Assembly: GCF_003313335.1 (NCBI RefSeq) | Contig: NZ_QMHP01000007.1 | Location: forward strand, 62,001 to 126,000 | Direction: 5' to 3' | From: Pedobacter zeaxanthinifaciens | GTDB taxonomy: Bacteria; Bacteroidota; Bacteroidia; Sphingobacteriales; Sphingobacteriaceae | Length of the DNA: 64,000 bases | Shown: piece after piece, positions 25,405 to 33,210 of the stretch | Layout: each line of letters starts with the position of its first letter | How positions within the stretch are numbered: position 1 is the first letter of the stretch | The notes under the pieces: model-generated | Told to the model about the DNA's origin: nothing | What the model saw: only the letters and a program-made list of their open reading frames with translations | The model's database searches: none | Translations under genes and position numbers: made by a program

Positions 25405-25493
25405 CACGCGCTAAGTGCCTGAAATGTTCTTTCAAGAGAAGTAAAGGTATCCATATTGTTATAAATGGTCTTAACATACCTACTATCGAAATA

Positions 25494-25784
25494 TCAAGCC
25501 CTTAGCAAATTGCCAAAGGCAACACGGCTGCCCTCGGTAGGGTGATAGGAGGGGAAGTATTGGATGTAACCATAGGCTACCAGTTCCTTGATGCACTTGT
25601 GGTAGGTGGCAATCGACCTGATCCTGGAAAGCGACATCAGTTCCCTTCTGCTCACCTTGATAGGCCGCAAGGTTTGCTCGGGTACCAATGAATAGACGGC
25701 AGCAATCAGCGACAAATGGCTGTTGTACAATCGCTCATCCTTTCCCAAGCGTTGTAGCACATCGGCAAATGCTACCTTTCCCAT
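25494..25784 (-). CDS. Winged-helix-like small protein
   Basis: 96 residues; 'VSRRELMSLSRIRSIATYHKCIKELVAYGYI' (~residues 44-74) looks like a winged-helix DNA-binding unit. Its start overlaps the HTH gene's 3' end by 13 bp, so both are in one minus-strand operon. Such two-gene HTH/wHTH pairs next to the integrase are typical of Bacteroidota element control regions. Role probably regulation or replication start. Confidence 0.6.
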   Translation of the reverse strand: MGKVAFADVLQRLGKDERLYNSHLSLIAAVYSLVPEQTLRPIKVSRRELMSLSRIRSIATYHKCIKELVAYGYIQYFPSYHPTEGSRVAFGNLLRA

Positions 25785-26059
25785 CTTTCCCTTCCCGTCT
25801 TGTTCTTTTCAAGTATGGCTAAGATATCCTCTCTTTTGTAAAAGTATATTTTGCCTACCCTGCTCGGCTGTAGTACACCATCAACCCGCAGGTTCTGGAG
25901 CGTTCCGGGAGATATATTGAGCATCTGCCTTACCTCTGCACTTCGTAGCCACTGACCTTTTTCGGTGGTGCCACCAATCTTTAGTTCTTCGAGCTTGTCA
26001 AAAAGCTCCCGCTTGAATAGCTCCAGGTCGCTTTTGGTAATTAAGTCTATCGCTGTCAT
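25772..26059 (-). CDS. MerR/excisionase-type HTH protein
   Basis: 95 residues. The HTH 'WLRSAEVRQMLNISPGTLQ' sits at residues ~42-60, followed by the wing 'RVGKIYFYKREDILAIL'. This layout is typical of excisionase (Xis)/Rox-type proteins beside Bacteroidota integrases, used to bend DNA and steer excision. No catalytic residues, as expected. Confidence 0.75.
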   Translation of the reverse strand: MTAIDLITKSDLELFKRELFDKLEELKIGGTTEKGQWLRSAEVRQMLNISPGTLQNLRVDGVLQPSRVGKIYFYKREDILAILEKNKTGRERWER

Positions 26060-26132
26060 AACATTTCTTTTCCGCTAAGATCAGAAGATGTAATACGGCA
26101 AATGAGGCACGCTGGTCTAGACCAATTAGATT

Positions 26133-26618
26133 TTAATCTGCTTCCCGTTTTGTGTCTACAAACATCCCATTATCCCTGTGGCAACTTTCATTAAAATAAT
26201 ATTCGTCTTTAGAGGCATCATAAATTACCCTGCCCTGCAAGCGAAGTTTACGATAAACCCGTTCCATTTCATCAGTACGGCCTTCATTAGGATATACTTT
26301 TACACGATTTGAACTGGAAACGATTCTCTTTCCACCATATTCCTCAAAGAGCACCGAAAGCATTGCTCCAGATATTCCTTTTCGGCTAACGGCCGAATTG
26401 TCAGGCCTTGATTGGTTTATAATCTTCACCTGGAACTCATTTTCAAAAACCTGTATCACAAATTCACCACCTTTTGGTTTATCACAGGACCTAACTACAA
26501 ATTCCTCGACCTCACCATCGATTTCATTCTGGATGGTACTTTCGCCCTTTCTTCTTTCCCACGTAAAATACTCTTCTTCTTCTACGATAGGGTTTATGAT
26601 TTTTATCTTCATATCCAT
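26133..26618 (-). CDS. Unknown cargo protein near integrase
   Basis: 161 residues, cytosolic, with many charged residues; 'VVRSCDKPKGGEFVIQVFENEF' and 'MLSVLFEEYGGKR' may form a mixed alpha/beta fold. ATG 26618 (or ATG 26612). It lies between the excisionase-like gene and the integrase. No family recognised. Confidence 0.5.
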   Translation of the reverse strand: MDMKIKIINPIVEEEEYFTWERRKGESTIQNEIDGEVEEFVVRSCDKPKGGEFVIQVFENEFQVKIINQSRPDNSAVSRKGISGAMLSVLFEEYGGKRIVSSSNRVKVYPNEGRTDEMERVYRKLRLQGRVIYDASKDEYYFNESCHRDNGMFVDTKREAD

Positions 26619-26660
26619 ACAATATCCTGTCGAGCTTTACTTTTAAATACTATAAATATT

Positions 26661-26693
26661 TTTTAAAAAAAATGTGCGGAACCTGCCGCACAT
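26661..26693 (-). terminator. Terminator after integrase
   Basis: Read on the minus strand: stem ATGTGCGG / CCGCACAT followed by a run of T. It lies 11-43 bp after the integrase stop. Confidence 0.8.
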
Positions 26694-26703
26694 TTAAAGA
26701 TCA

Positions 26704-27915
26704 TTAGGCCAGTTTCATCTTCAGCCTTTCCATGTCCGCACCTATTTTCTGGTCCATTACCTTGGCATAGATCTGTGTCGTCTTTATGCTGGTATGACCC
26801 AACATCTTCGACACGCTCTCTATGGGCACACCATTGTTAAGGGTGACGGTAGTGGCAAAGGTATGGCGTGCAATATGAAAGGTCAACGGCTTTTCAATTT
26901 GGCACAATATTGCAATCTCCTTGAGATAGGCATTCATCTTCTGGTTGCTCATTACAGGCAGAAGCGAATTTGCGACTTGGCACCTGACATCATCATGGTA
27001 TTTTTCGATGATTTCCATAGCTGCGGGAAGCACCGGAATACGGGACAGCGTGTCCGTCTTTTTACGGTGCGTAAAAATCCATCGGTTGCCGTCTGCGCCC
27101 TCTACCAGTTCCTCCCTTTTGAGCTTGAATACGTCAGCATACGCAAGTCCAGTATAGCAACAGAAAACAAACACATCCCTTACCACGGCCAGGCGTTCGA
27201 TTGTAAATTCCTTTGCCTTCAGCCGATCGAGCTCTTCCAGATTGACCACCTGCCTATCGACCTGCTTGGCCTTTGGCTTGTAATTGATATAAGGGTCTAC
27301 CGTAAGCCAGCCATTGCCCAGACAGATACGGATAACCTTGCCCAAGTTCTTCAGGTATTTGATGGTACAGTTGTTCCCGTTTTTTCTGACGCTCCTTAGG
27401 TAGTAGTCAAAATCCTCCAAAAAAGTATAGCTGATCTTAGAAACAGGAATGTCGGAAATACCATATCTGGACTTCATAAAATCTTTGACGTGGCTAAGGC
27501 ATGTTTCATACCTGCCCAGCGTACTCTTTTCGTACTCCTGTCCCAACAATGACCTCATCTTATCGTTATGGTCCGTGAAAACAGCGATCAATGTACGTGC
27601 TTTTTCCACCTTGCCCAGGAAACGGTTCTTTAGTGTTTCGGCGGTGAGCAGCTCTTCATTCAGCGCCATCAGCCTATAGAGTTCCTCTGCCTTGGTCTGC
27701 ATCCTGTCCAGTTGTGAATTGATGGTACGGGCCTCTTCACGGCTACCGAGCATACGCCCCTCTTTGGTATCCCATTTCTCTGCCGTACAGCTTTTATTGG
27801 TGGAAATTTCTGCCCTCTGGCCCTCTACGGTAAAGCGCAGGTAGATTTTGATGGGCCCCTTGGTTTTCGCATTTCGCTTTTTTAGGTAAAAAAGCAGGTT
27901 GACATTTGTAATCAT
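26704..27915 (-). CDS. int: Tyrosine integrase of the element
   Basis: A 403-residue tyrosine recombinase. It has an arm-binding N-terminus (residues ~1-100), a SAM-like core-binding domain (~105-205) and a catalytic domain. Catalytic residues: H347-x-x-R350, H374 (MLGHTS) and the nucleophile Y383 (TQIYAKV). The usual first catalytic arginine in the 'TGL-R' motif is replaced by Ala258 (YTGLAYAD), a substitution at this position also known for IntDOT-type enzymes. It lies 247 bp from the tRNA-Asp 3' end, so it is the enzyme that used this att site. Its start at ATG 27915 is preceded by the right-end TGCTCACC repeats. Confidence 0.95.
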   Translation of the reverse strand: MITNVNLLFYLKKRNAKTKGPIKIYLRFTVEGQRAEISTNKSCTAEKWDTKEGRMLGSREEARTINSQLDRMQTKAEELYRLMALNEELLTAETLKNRFLGKVEKARTLIAVFTDHNDKMRSLLGQEYEKSTLGRYETCLSHVKDFMKSRYGISDIPVSKISYTFLEDFDYYLRSVRKNGNNCTIKYLKNLGKVIRICLGNGWLTVDPYINYKPKAKQVDRQVVNLEELDRLKAKEFTIERLAVVRDVFVFCCYTGLAYADVFKLKREELVEGADGNRWIFTHRKKTDTLSRIPVLPAAMEIIEKYHDDVRCQVANSLLPVMSNQKMNAYLKEIAILCQIEKPLTFHIARHTFATTVTLNNGVPIESVSKMLGHTSIKTTQIYAKVMDQKIGADMERLKMKLA

Positions 27916-28015
27916 CTCAAATGAAATTAGGTGAACAAAATTGTTAATTTATCCACTGGCAGTCAAGATGTTTAGCTGTTGAACAAGCTGTACAACAATG
28001 CGTTAAGGTGTTTCT

Positions 28016-28060
28016 GGTGAGCGTTTTATAATTTTTCGGATGCTCACCGAAATGCTCACC
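28016..28060. promoter_or_regulatory. Integrase arm-type repeats, right end
   Basis: TGCTCACC at 28041-28048 and 28053-28060 (12 bp spacing), plus an inverted copy GGTGAGC at 28016-28022. The same octamer is paired at the left end. Confidence 0.7.
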
Positions 28061-28106
28061 AGAAGCATGTGTTTTTATGTATATTTTGGTGATATCCTAG
28101 AAACAA

Positions 28107-28139
28107 AAAAGCCCTTAAACATGACATTTAAGGGCTTTT
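28107..28139. terminator. Bidirectional terminator between integrase end and tRNA-Asp
   Basis: Stem AAAAGCCCTTAAA / TTTAAGGGCTTTT. It lies inside the element and gives the tRNA-Asp a new terminator to replace the one moved to 1873-1907. Confidence 0.85.
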
Positions 28140-28161
28140 AGTGCTTTTTGATACTTTAAAA

Positions 28162-28177
28162 GCGGTCCGGACGGGAC
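28162..28177. repeat. att direct repeat, tRNA copy
   Basis: GCGGTCCGGACGGGAC, the last bases of the tRNA-Asp gene, repeated exactly at 1909-1924. Confidence 0.95.
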
Positions 28178-28236
28178 TCGAACCCGCGACCTCCGCCGTG
28201 ACAGGGCGGCATTCTAACCAGCTGAACTACCGAACC
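28163..28236 (-). tRNA. tRNA-Asp (GTC)
   Basis: A 74-nt tRNA on the minus strand. The acceptor arm GGTTCGG pairs with CCGGACC (one G-U), anticodon GTC is in CTGTCAC, and the T-arm is GGGTTCGAGTCCC. CCA is not encoded. The integrated element rebuilds its 3' end. Confidence 0.97.
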
Positions 28237-28410
28237 GTTTTCCTTACTTTCAGACGTCCGTCTTTCCGTTTGGGTTTGCAAATATAGCTTGATTTATTTG
28301 TTTTGCAATAAAAATTTTAAATTATTTATAACAAGCTGTCTTTCAGTGATAAAATTTTAAATCCATAAAATTAAATCTTCCCTACTCCCTACGTTTTTAA
28401 CGAAAGCGGC

Positions 28411-29484
28411 CTAATTAACTGCTCCCTCTTTCATTTTTTCTGCATTTTCAGCAAACTGCAGCTTATCAATCAGCTCTTGGATTTCACCATCCATAATAGC
28501 TGGCAAGTTATAAAGCGTTAAGCCAATACGGTGATCGGTAACACGTCCTTGAGGGTAATTGTAGGTTCTGATCTTTGCCGATCTATCTCCCGTTGAAACC
28601 ATCGTTTTACGTTTAGCCGCAATATCACCATGTTTTTTCTGTACTTCTAAATCATACAACTTGGAGCGCAACATTTCCATGGCCAGCTCACGATTGGCCA
28701 ACTGCGAACGTTCCACCTGACAAACTACCACAATACCCGATGGCCTGTGCGTTAATTGCACCTTCGTTTCTACCTTATTTACGTTCTGTCCACCAGCACC
28801 GCCCGATCGAGAGGTTTGCAAATCCACATCAGCTGGGTTAATGTATACATCCACCTCCTCAGCCTCTGGCAACACCGCTACCGAAGCCGCCGAAGTATGC
28901 ACACGTCCCTGCGTTTCTGTATCAGGCACACGCTGCACACGGTGTACACCACTTTCATACTTCAAGGTACCGTACACATCATCTCCGCTCACCTTCAACA
29001 CCACCTCTTTGTAACCTCCGGCAGTACCTTCAGTTACATCCATTACCTCCACTTTCCAGCCTCTTGTATCAAAATAGCGAGTATACATCCGGTACAAATC
29101 GCCCGCAAAAAGCGCAGCCTCATCACCGCCGGTACCACCTCTAATCTCAAACACCGCGTTTTTAGCATCTTCTGGGTCTTTCGGAATCAACATCAATCTA
29201 ATGCGCTCCTCCATTTCCTCCTGCTGCACCAACAAAATATCCTGCTCCTCCTTCGCCATTTCACGCATCTCAGGATCTTTCTCGTTGCTTAAAATATCTT
29301 TATTGGCCTCAATGTTGCTCATTACGTTTTTGTACACCTTGTACTCCTCTACAATCTTCGTAAGGTCCTTATACTCCTTGTTAAGGGCAGCAAAACGCTT
29401 CATGTCCTGTATCACATCAGGATTACTCAATTGCTCTTCTACATCTTCCCAGCGCAACTTAATGGCTTCTAATTTATCTAACAT
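28411..29484 (-). CDS. prfA: Peptide chain release factor 1
   Basis: 357 residues, full length. The catalytic GGQ is at 231-233 ([14 protein letters not shown]); the stop-codon recognition tripeptide region is P-x-T at 187-189 (RVPDTET). It releases finished proteins at UAA/UAG. A weak inverted repeat (CCCGAT/ATCGGGG near 29545-29565) lies upstream. Confidence 0.97.
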   Translation of the reverse strand: MLDKLEAIKLRWEDVEEQLSNPDVIQDMKRFAALNKEYKDLTKIVEEYKVYKNVMSNIEANKDILSNEKDPEMREMAKEEQDILLVQQEEMEERIRLMLIPKDPEDAKNAVFEIRGGTGGDEAALFAGDLYRMYTRYFDTRGWKVEVMDVTEGTAGGYKEVVLKVSGDDVYGTLKYESGVHRVQRVPDTETQGRVHTSAASVAVLPEAEEVDVYINPADVDLQTSRSGGAGGQNVNKVETKVQLTHRPSGIVVVCQVERSQLANRELAMEMLRSKLYDLEVQKKHGDIAAKRKTMVSTGDRSAKIRTYNYPQGRVTDHRIGLTLYNLPAIMDGEIQELIDKLQFAENAEKMKEGAVN

Positions 29485-29612
29485 ATTTTTATAAGAAAAT
29501 CACTTTCAATATTCCAATTAAAGCAAGCCCCGCTTTCCGCTACTCCCGATAAAATCGGGGATTCGCTTCAATCGGGTTTATTACACTAAAAACAGTGCAA
29601 AAATGACACGCT

Positions 29613-30419
29613 TTAATTATCGGACAGCAAAAATACGGCTTTTTCGCTTAACACCGCAATTAATTTATTGCCCACCGCAACCTGCTTAATTGGCAATGTT
29701 ATAGGCATCTTTTGCTTGCTACTCTCCAAACTACCAGGCTGATATTTGAACAGTTCAGCACCCTTAAAGTAAACAATGGTATTGCTGGTAATGTTGAAAT
29801 CGGAGAGACTATCAATTGGCAAATCCTTAACGAAAGCACCAAACCTGTCAAATTGCAGTATACCTCCACTTTTGCGCTGCAAAAATACGTATTGGTCAGA
29901 TGCTACAATCTTCCTTGCATCCACCACTTCATCAAACAGCTGAAACAAACTTGCCGACCTAATATCTTCTGTAAAATTACTACTAAGTTTGATCAGCACA
30001 TTGGCGGTTCTATCGAAAATCCAAAGACTGTTATTATTTCCCGATGCCACTGCTGACACCAATAAGTTGCCATTTTTGGCGAAGGAGTAATTGGCAATTT
30101 CGTTCAAATTATTATTTAAAACCATCACCTGCTGAAAATCGGCATAAAACAAAACGATGCGCAAAGGATCCGAGACATCAACACTTTGCAGTCTACCAAA
30201 CCTATTGTTGCTATAGCGCCATTTTAGCTTGCCAGTCCTATCGTATTTCAACAACTCGTCCCTTTCTGATAAGAGATAAATATTATCCAAGTTATCAACA
30301 TAAACCGACTTGGCAACCGTATCAATTTGGGCTACTTGTTTCAATTGCGCATTGGCTGTGCTATTTTGCAACAGCACCACAATTAAACAATTACACAACA
30401 GAACAATTAACCTTCTCAT
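29613..30419 (-). CDS. Secreted beta-propeller-like protein
   Basis: 268 residues with a signal peptide (LIVLLCNCLIVVLL..ANAQ, ~25 residues). The body consists of repeated beta units such as 'NIYLLSERDELLKYDR' and 'SVDVSDPLRIVLFYADFQQV', resembling a six-bladed propeller. It overlaps lpxH by 4 bp and is expressed with it. Function unknown; it may be periplasmic or outer-membrane-associated. Confidence 0.7.
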   Translation of the reverse strand: MRRLIVLLCNCLIVVLLQNSTANAQLKQVAQIDTVAKSVYVDNLDNIYLLSERDELLKYDRTGKLKWRYSNNRFGRLQSVDVSDPLRIVLFYADFQQVMVLNNNLNEIANYSFAKNGNLLVSAVASGNNNSLWIFDRTANVLIKLSSNFTEDIRSASLFQLFDEVVDARKIVASDQYVFLQRKSGGILQFDRFGAFVKDLPIDSLSDFNITSNTIVYFKGAELFKYQPGSLESSKQKMPITLPIKQVAVGNKLIAVLSEKAVFLLSDN

Positions 30420-31159
30420 TTTTCGAAATACGCTAGCTTCAATGTTTCGCCATCAAACACACCGTACGAATTATAGTTTAACCACTCGCCAATGTTAATA
30501 TACGTGCTGCTTTCGCTTAGTTTAATGGTTAAGGGTAAATGCCGATGTCCAAACACAAAATAATCAAAATGCTGCTTGCTCAATTGCTCTTTTGCATAAA
30601 CTGCCAGCCATTCCTTATCCTCTCCTACAAACACCTCTTCGGTTTTGCTGGCCGCCCTGCTATGCGCCGACCAACCATTGGCAATGCCCATACCAATACG
30701 AGGAGGAACCATTCCAAACAACCATTGGCATATTGGGTTTCTGAAAATCTTCCTTAAAAATTTATATTTTCTATCTCCGGGACCTAAACCATCACCATGG
30801 TGCAAAAAAAACTTCTTACCATTTCGCTCAATCAGCAATTCATCGCTAATTATCTCCATCCCTATTTCCTGAGTAAAATAATCTTTCACCCACATATCAT
30901 GATTGCCCTTGAAGAAATAGATTTTTATGCCGCTATCCGCCATTTCGGCCAGCTTACCCTGCAACCGAACAAAACCCTTAGGCACAACATATTTGTATTC
31001 AAACCAAAAATCAAACACATCGCCCATTAAAAATAATTCGCCACAGGTAGGCTGTATAAAGTTCAACCACCTTACAATACGGTCTTCACGCCTTCTGCTC
31101 TCTGCATGGTTTGGAGAACCCAAGTGAAAATCCGATGCGAAATATATGTTCTTAGTCAT
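30416..31159 (-). CDS. lpxH: UDP-2,3-diacylglucosamine diphosphatase
   Basis: 247 residues. Calcineurin-type metallophosphatase with D10-x-H12, GD47, GNHD (85-88), HHGD (120-123) and GHRH (204-207). It makes lipid X in lipid A synthesis. The start is ATG 31159. Confidence 0.9.
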   Translation of the reverse strand: MTKNIYFASDFHLGSPNHAESRRREDRIVRWLNFIQPTCGELFLMGDVFDFWFEYKYVVPKGFVRLQGKLAEMADSGIKIYFFKGNHDMWVKDYFTQEIGMEIISDELLIERNGKKFFLHHGDGLGPGDRKYKFLRKIFRNPICQWLFGMVPPRIGMGIANGWSAHSRAASKTEEVFVGEDKEWLAVYAKEQLSKQHFDYFVFGHRHLPLTIKLSESSTYINIGEWLNYNSYGVFDGETLKLAYFEK

Positions 31160-31420
31160 GTAGGTTTCAAATTTACAATTTTAGATTTTAGATTATGGCA
31201 TGTAATGAATTTGTAGGCTTGCATAAAAGTCGATTTAGATTTTTGCAGCTTTAAATTAAAGTCAGCAAACCAGCTCAAAACCAATAGATTTCAGTTTATT
31301 TTAAGCGCAGGCATTAAACATTAGCGGATGAAAAATGCTAAATCTATAGGATTTGTAGAAATTATTGCATTCTATCTAGAATTCATCTAAATAGCTGCAT
31401 GTTTTTATAACTTAATTTTG

Positions 31421-31428
31421 TACTTTTG
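31421..31428 (+). promoter_or_regulatory. -7 promoter box for ferredoxin reductase
   Basis: TACTTTTG fits the Bacteroidota -7 box TAnnTTTG. It would start transcription near 31435, which rules out the earlier ATG at 31418 and fixes the start at 31445. Confidence 0.6.
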
Positions 31429-31444
31429 CACAAAATTTTTAAAT

Positions 31445-32455
31445 ATGATCTCTACTGATATAGCTATTATTGGCGCCGGACCGGTTGGTTTATTTGCAAT
31501 TTTTGAAGCGGGTTTGTTAAAGATGCGTTGTCATTTAATTGATTATTTACCACAGGTGGGCGGTCAGCTATCAGAAATATATCCTAAAAAACCTATTTAC
31601 GATATCCCTGGATTTCCTTCGGTTTTAGCGCAAGAGCTTATTGATAACTTAATGGAGCAGGCAAAACCTTTTCACCCAGGTTTTACTTTGGGCGAAAGAA
31701 TTGAAGGTTTGGAAAAAAGAGGTGAAGCCGATTTTGTACTAACCACCAACATGGGAACCGTAATTGAGGCTAAGGTAGTAGTAATTGCTGGCGGATTAGG
31801 TTGTTTTGAACCTCGTAAACCTGCAGTTGCCGGATTGGAGAAATTTGAAAATGGCCGCGGTGTAAATTACATGATCTTGGATCCGGAGAAATACCGTGGT
31901 CAAAAAATGGTAATTGCTGGTGGCGGCGACTCGGCCTTGGACTGGACTATTTTCCTTGCAGAAGTATGTAGCGAATTAACCTTGGTACACCGTAGCGAAA
32001 GCTTTAGAGGCGCTCCAGACTCGGTAGCCAAAGTAATGGAACTAGCCGAAAAAGGCAAAATCAATTTGGTTTTAAACAGTAACCTTAACGCAGTACATGG
32101 CGAGGGTAAATTGGAAAGCGTTGAAATTATCCATAACAAAACGATGGAAACGATGAGCGTTGAAGCTGATCACTTGATTCCTTTATTTGGCTTGAGCCCT
32201 AAATTGGGACCAATTGAGCAATGGGGCTTAAACATCAGTAAAAGTGCCATCGAAGTAAATGTTGACGACTACTCGACCAATGTACCGGGAGTTTATGCCA
32301 TTGGCGATATCAATACTTACACCAATAAATTGAAATTGATTTTATGTGGCTTCCACGAAGCTGCTTTAATGAGCCACAGCGCTTATCAGTACATGAACCC
32401 TGGTGTAAAATATACCATGAAATACACCACTGTTAACGGCGTAAGTGAATTTTAA
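31445..32455 (+). CDS. Thioredoxin-reductase-type ferredoxin-NADP reductase
   Basis: 336 residues. FAD-binding GAGPVG is at 10-15 and the NADP-binding GGGDSALDW at 159-167. The CxxC pair of true thioredoxin reductases is absent, the sign of the FNR subgroup. Only 22 bp before the ferredoxin gene, so the two form a redox pair. ATG 31445 is chosen because the upstream candidate lies before the promoter. Confidence 0.88.
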   Translation: MISTDIAIIGAGPVGLFAIFEAGLLKMRCHLIDYLPQVGGQLSEIYPKKPIYDIPGFPSVLAQELIDNLMEQAKPFHPGFTLGERIEGLEKRGEADFVLTTNMGTVIEAKVVVIAGGLGCFEPRKPAVAGLEKFENGRGVNYMILDPEKYRGQKMVIAGGGDSALDWTIFLAEVCSELTLVHRSESFRGAPDSVAKVMELAEKGKINLVLNSNLNAVHGEGKLESVEIIHNKTMETMSVEADHLIPLFGLSPKLGPIEQWGLNISKSAIEVNVDDYSTNVPGVYAIGDINTYTNKLKLILCGFHEAALMSHSAYQYMNPGVKYTMKYTTVNGVSEF

Positions 32456-32477
32456 GCATTAAAAACAGCAATCGAAA

Positions 32478-32804
32478 ATGAGCGATATCAATATTACCGT
32501 AGAAGATAGAGAAGGCAATGTAGCTGAGCTGGTTGCCCCAACAGACATGGGCCTTAGCTTAATGGAATTTCTTAAAGCTAGCGAGTACGATGTTTTAGCA
32601 ACCTGCGGCGGCATGGCTTTATGCGCTACCTGCTGTGTGGATGTACTTGAAGGTGAGGATAAGCTGAACGAAATGAGTGATGATGAGTACGCTATGCTTG
32701 ATACACTTCCTGATTTATTACCAAACTCCAGATTAGCATGCCAACTACAGTTAAGCCCTGCAATGGAAGGCTTAAAGGTGAGGTTACATGCTATGGATTA
32801 TTAG
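32478..32804 (+). CDS. 2Fe-2S ferredoxin
   Basis: 108 residues, adrenodoxin-like. Cluster cysteines are C43, C49, C52 (CGGMALCATC) and C88. Follows the reductase gene by 22 bp and most likely exchanges electrons with it. Confidence 0.9.
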   Translation: MSDINITVEDREGNVAELVAPTDMGLSLMEFLKASEYDVLATCGGMALCATCCVDVLEGEDKLNEMSDDEYAMLDTLPDLLPNSRLACQLQLSPAMEGLKVRLHAMDY

Positions 32805-33210
32805 CCCCTCTCTGCCTTCGGCATCACTTTACTAAACAGCTAGTTAATGTGAGTACTGCTCTCACCCAGCTCAACTGACCCCGAAATGAATTCAGCGTGA
32901 CGGGTTTATGAGTGTATTGCTCTGACCACATCATACCTGCAAAGAAAAATTTATGCAGTATTTAATCAACTTTTTAATAGAAGAAATGATTAAGATATTG
33001 GCAGACAACATTACATACGCTAATTAAGAAGCAAATAACCCACTTTACGCTGAAAAATTAACGTATAGATAGTTCCTTTAAAACATTTTCATTAACACAT
33101 TAATCATCGCTCCTCTCTCCCTTTGAGGGAGAGATGTCCTTAGGACAGAGAGGGTACTTCGCAAACATTTAAAATCTACGAGGCCATATTTAAAAAAAAT
33201 ATGATTGAAT
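32805..33210. other. Gene-free spacer with REP-like palindromes
   Basis: About 400 bp with no gene. It contains an imperfect palindromic element at 32862-32904 (CACCC..TGAATTCAGCGTGAC type) and a second repeat-like stretch at about 33108-33150 (TCTCTCCCTTTGAGGGAGAGA palindrome). Confidence 0.6.

Larger units (their letters stand above)
1909..28177. mobile_element. Integrative element in tRNA-Asp (decayed CTnDOT-like ICE)
   Basis: The limits are set by a 16 bp direct repeat, GCGGTCCGGACGGGAC, at 1909-1924 and 28162-28177. The right copy is the 3' end of an intact tRNA-Asp. A tyrosine integrase lies 247 bp from the tRNA end. The contents are typical of Bacteroidota conjugative transposons (mobA, mobB, coupling protein, traJ, traK, traM, DUF3945-type, DUF3560 and J-domain genes), with defence cargo at the left. 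Large parts of the transfer machinery are missing, including a VirB4-like ATPase, and the coupling protein is truncated, so self-transfer looks impossible. The tra/mob core is visibly GC-richer than the host genes to the right. Confidence 0.93.

Noticed and set aside
26794-27399. 201-aa plus frame opposite the integrase
   Set aside because: Shadow of the integrase catalytic region.
31418-31444. Upstream start for the ferredoxin reductase
   Set aside because: The TACTTTTG promoter box overlaps it, so transcription begins after this ATG.
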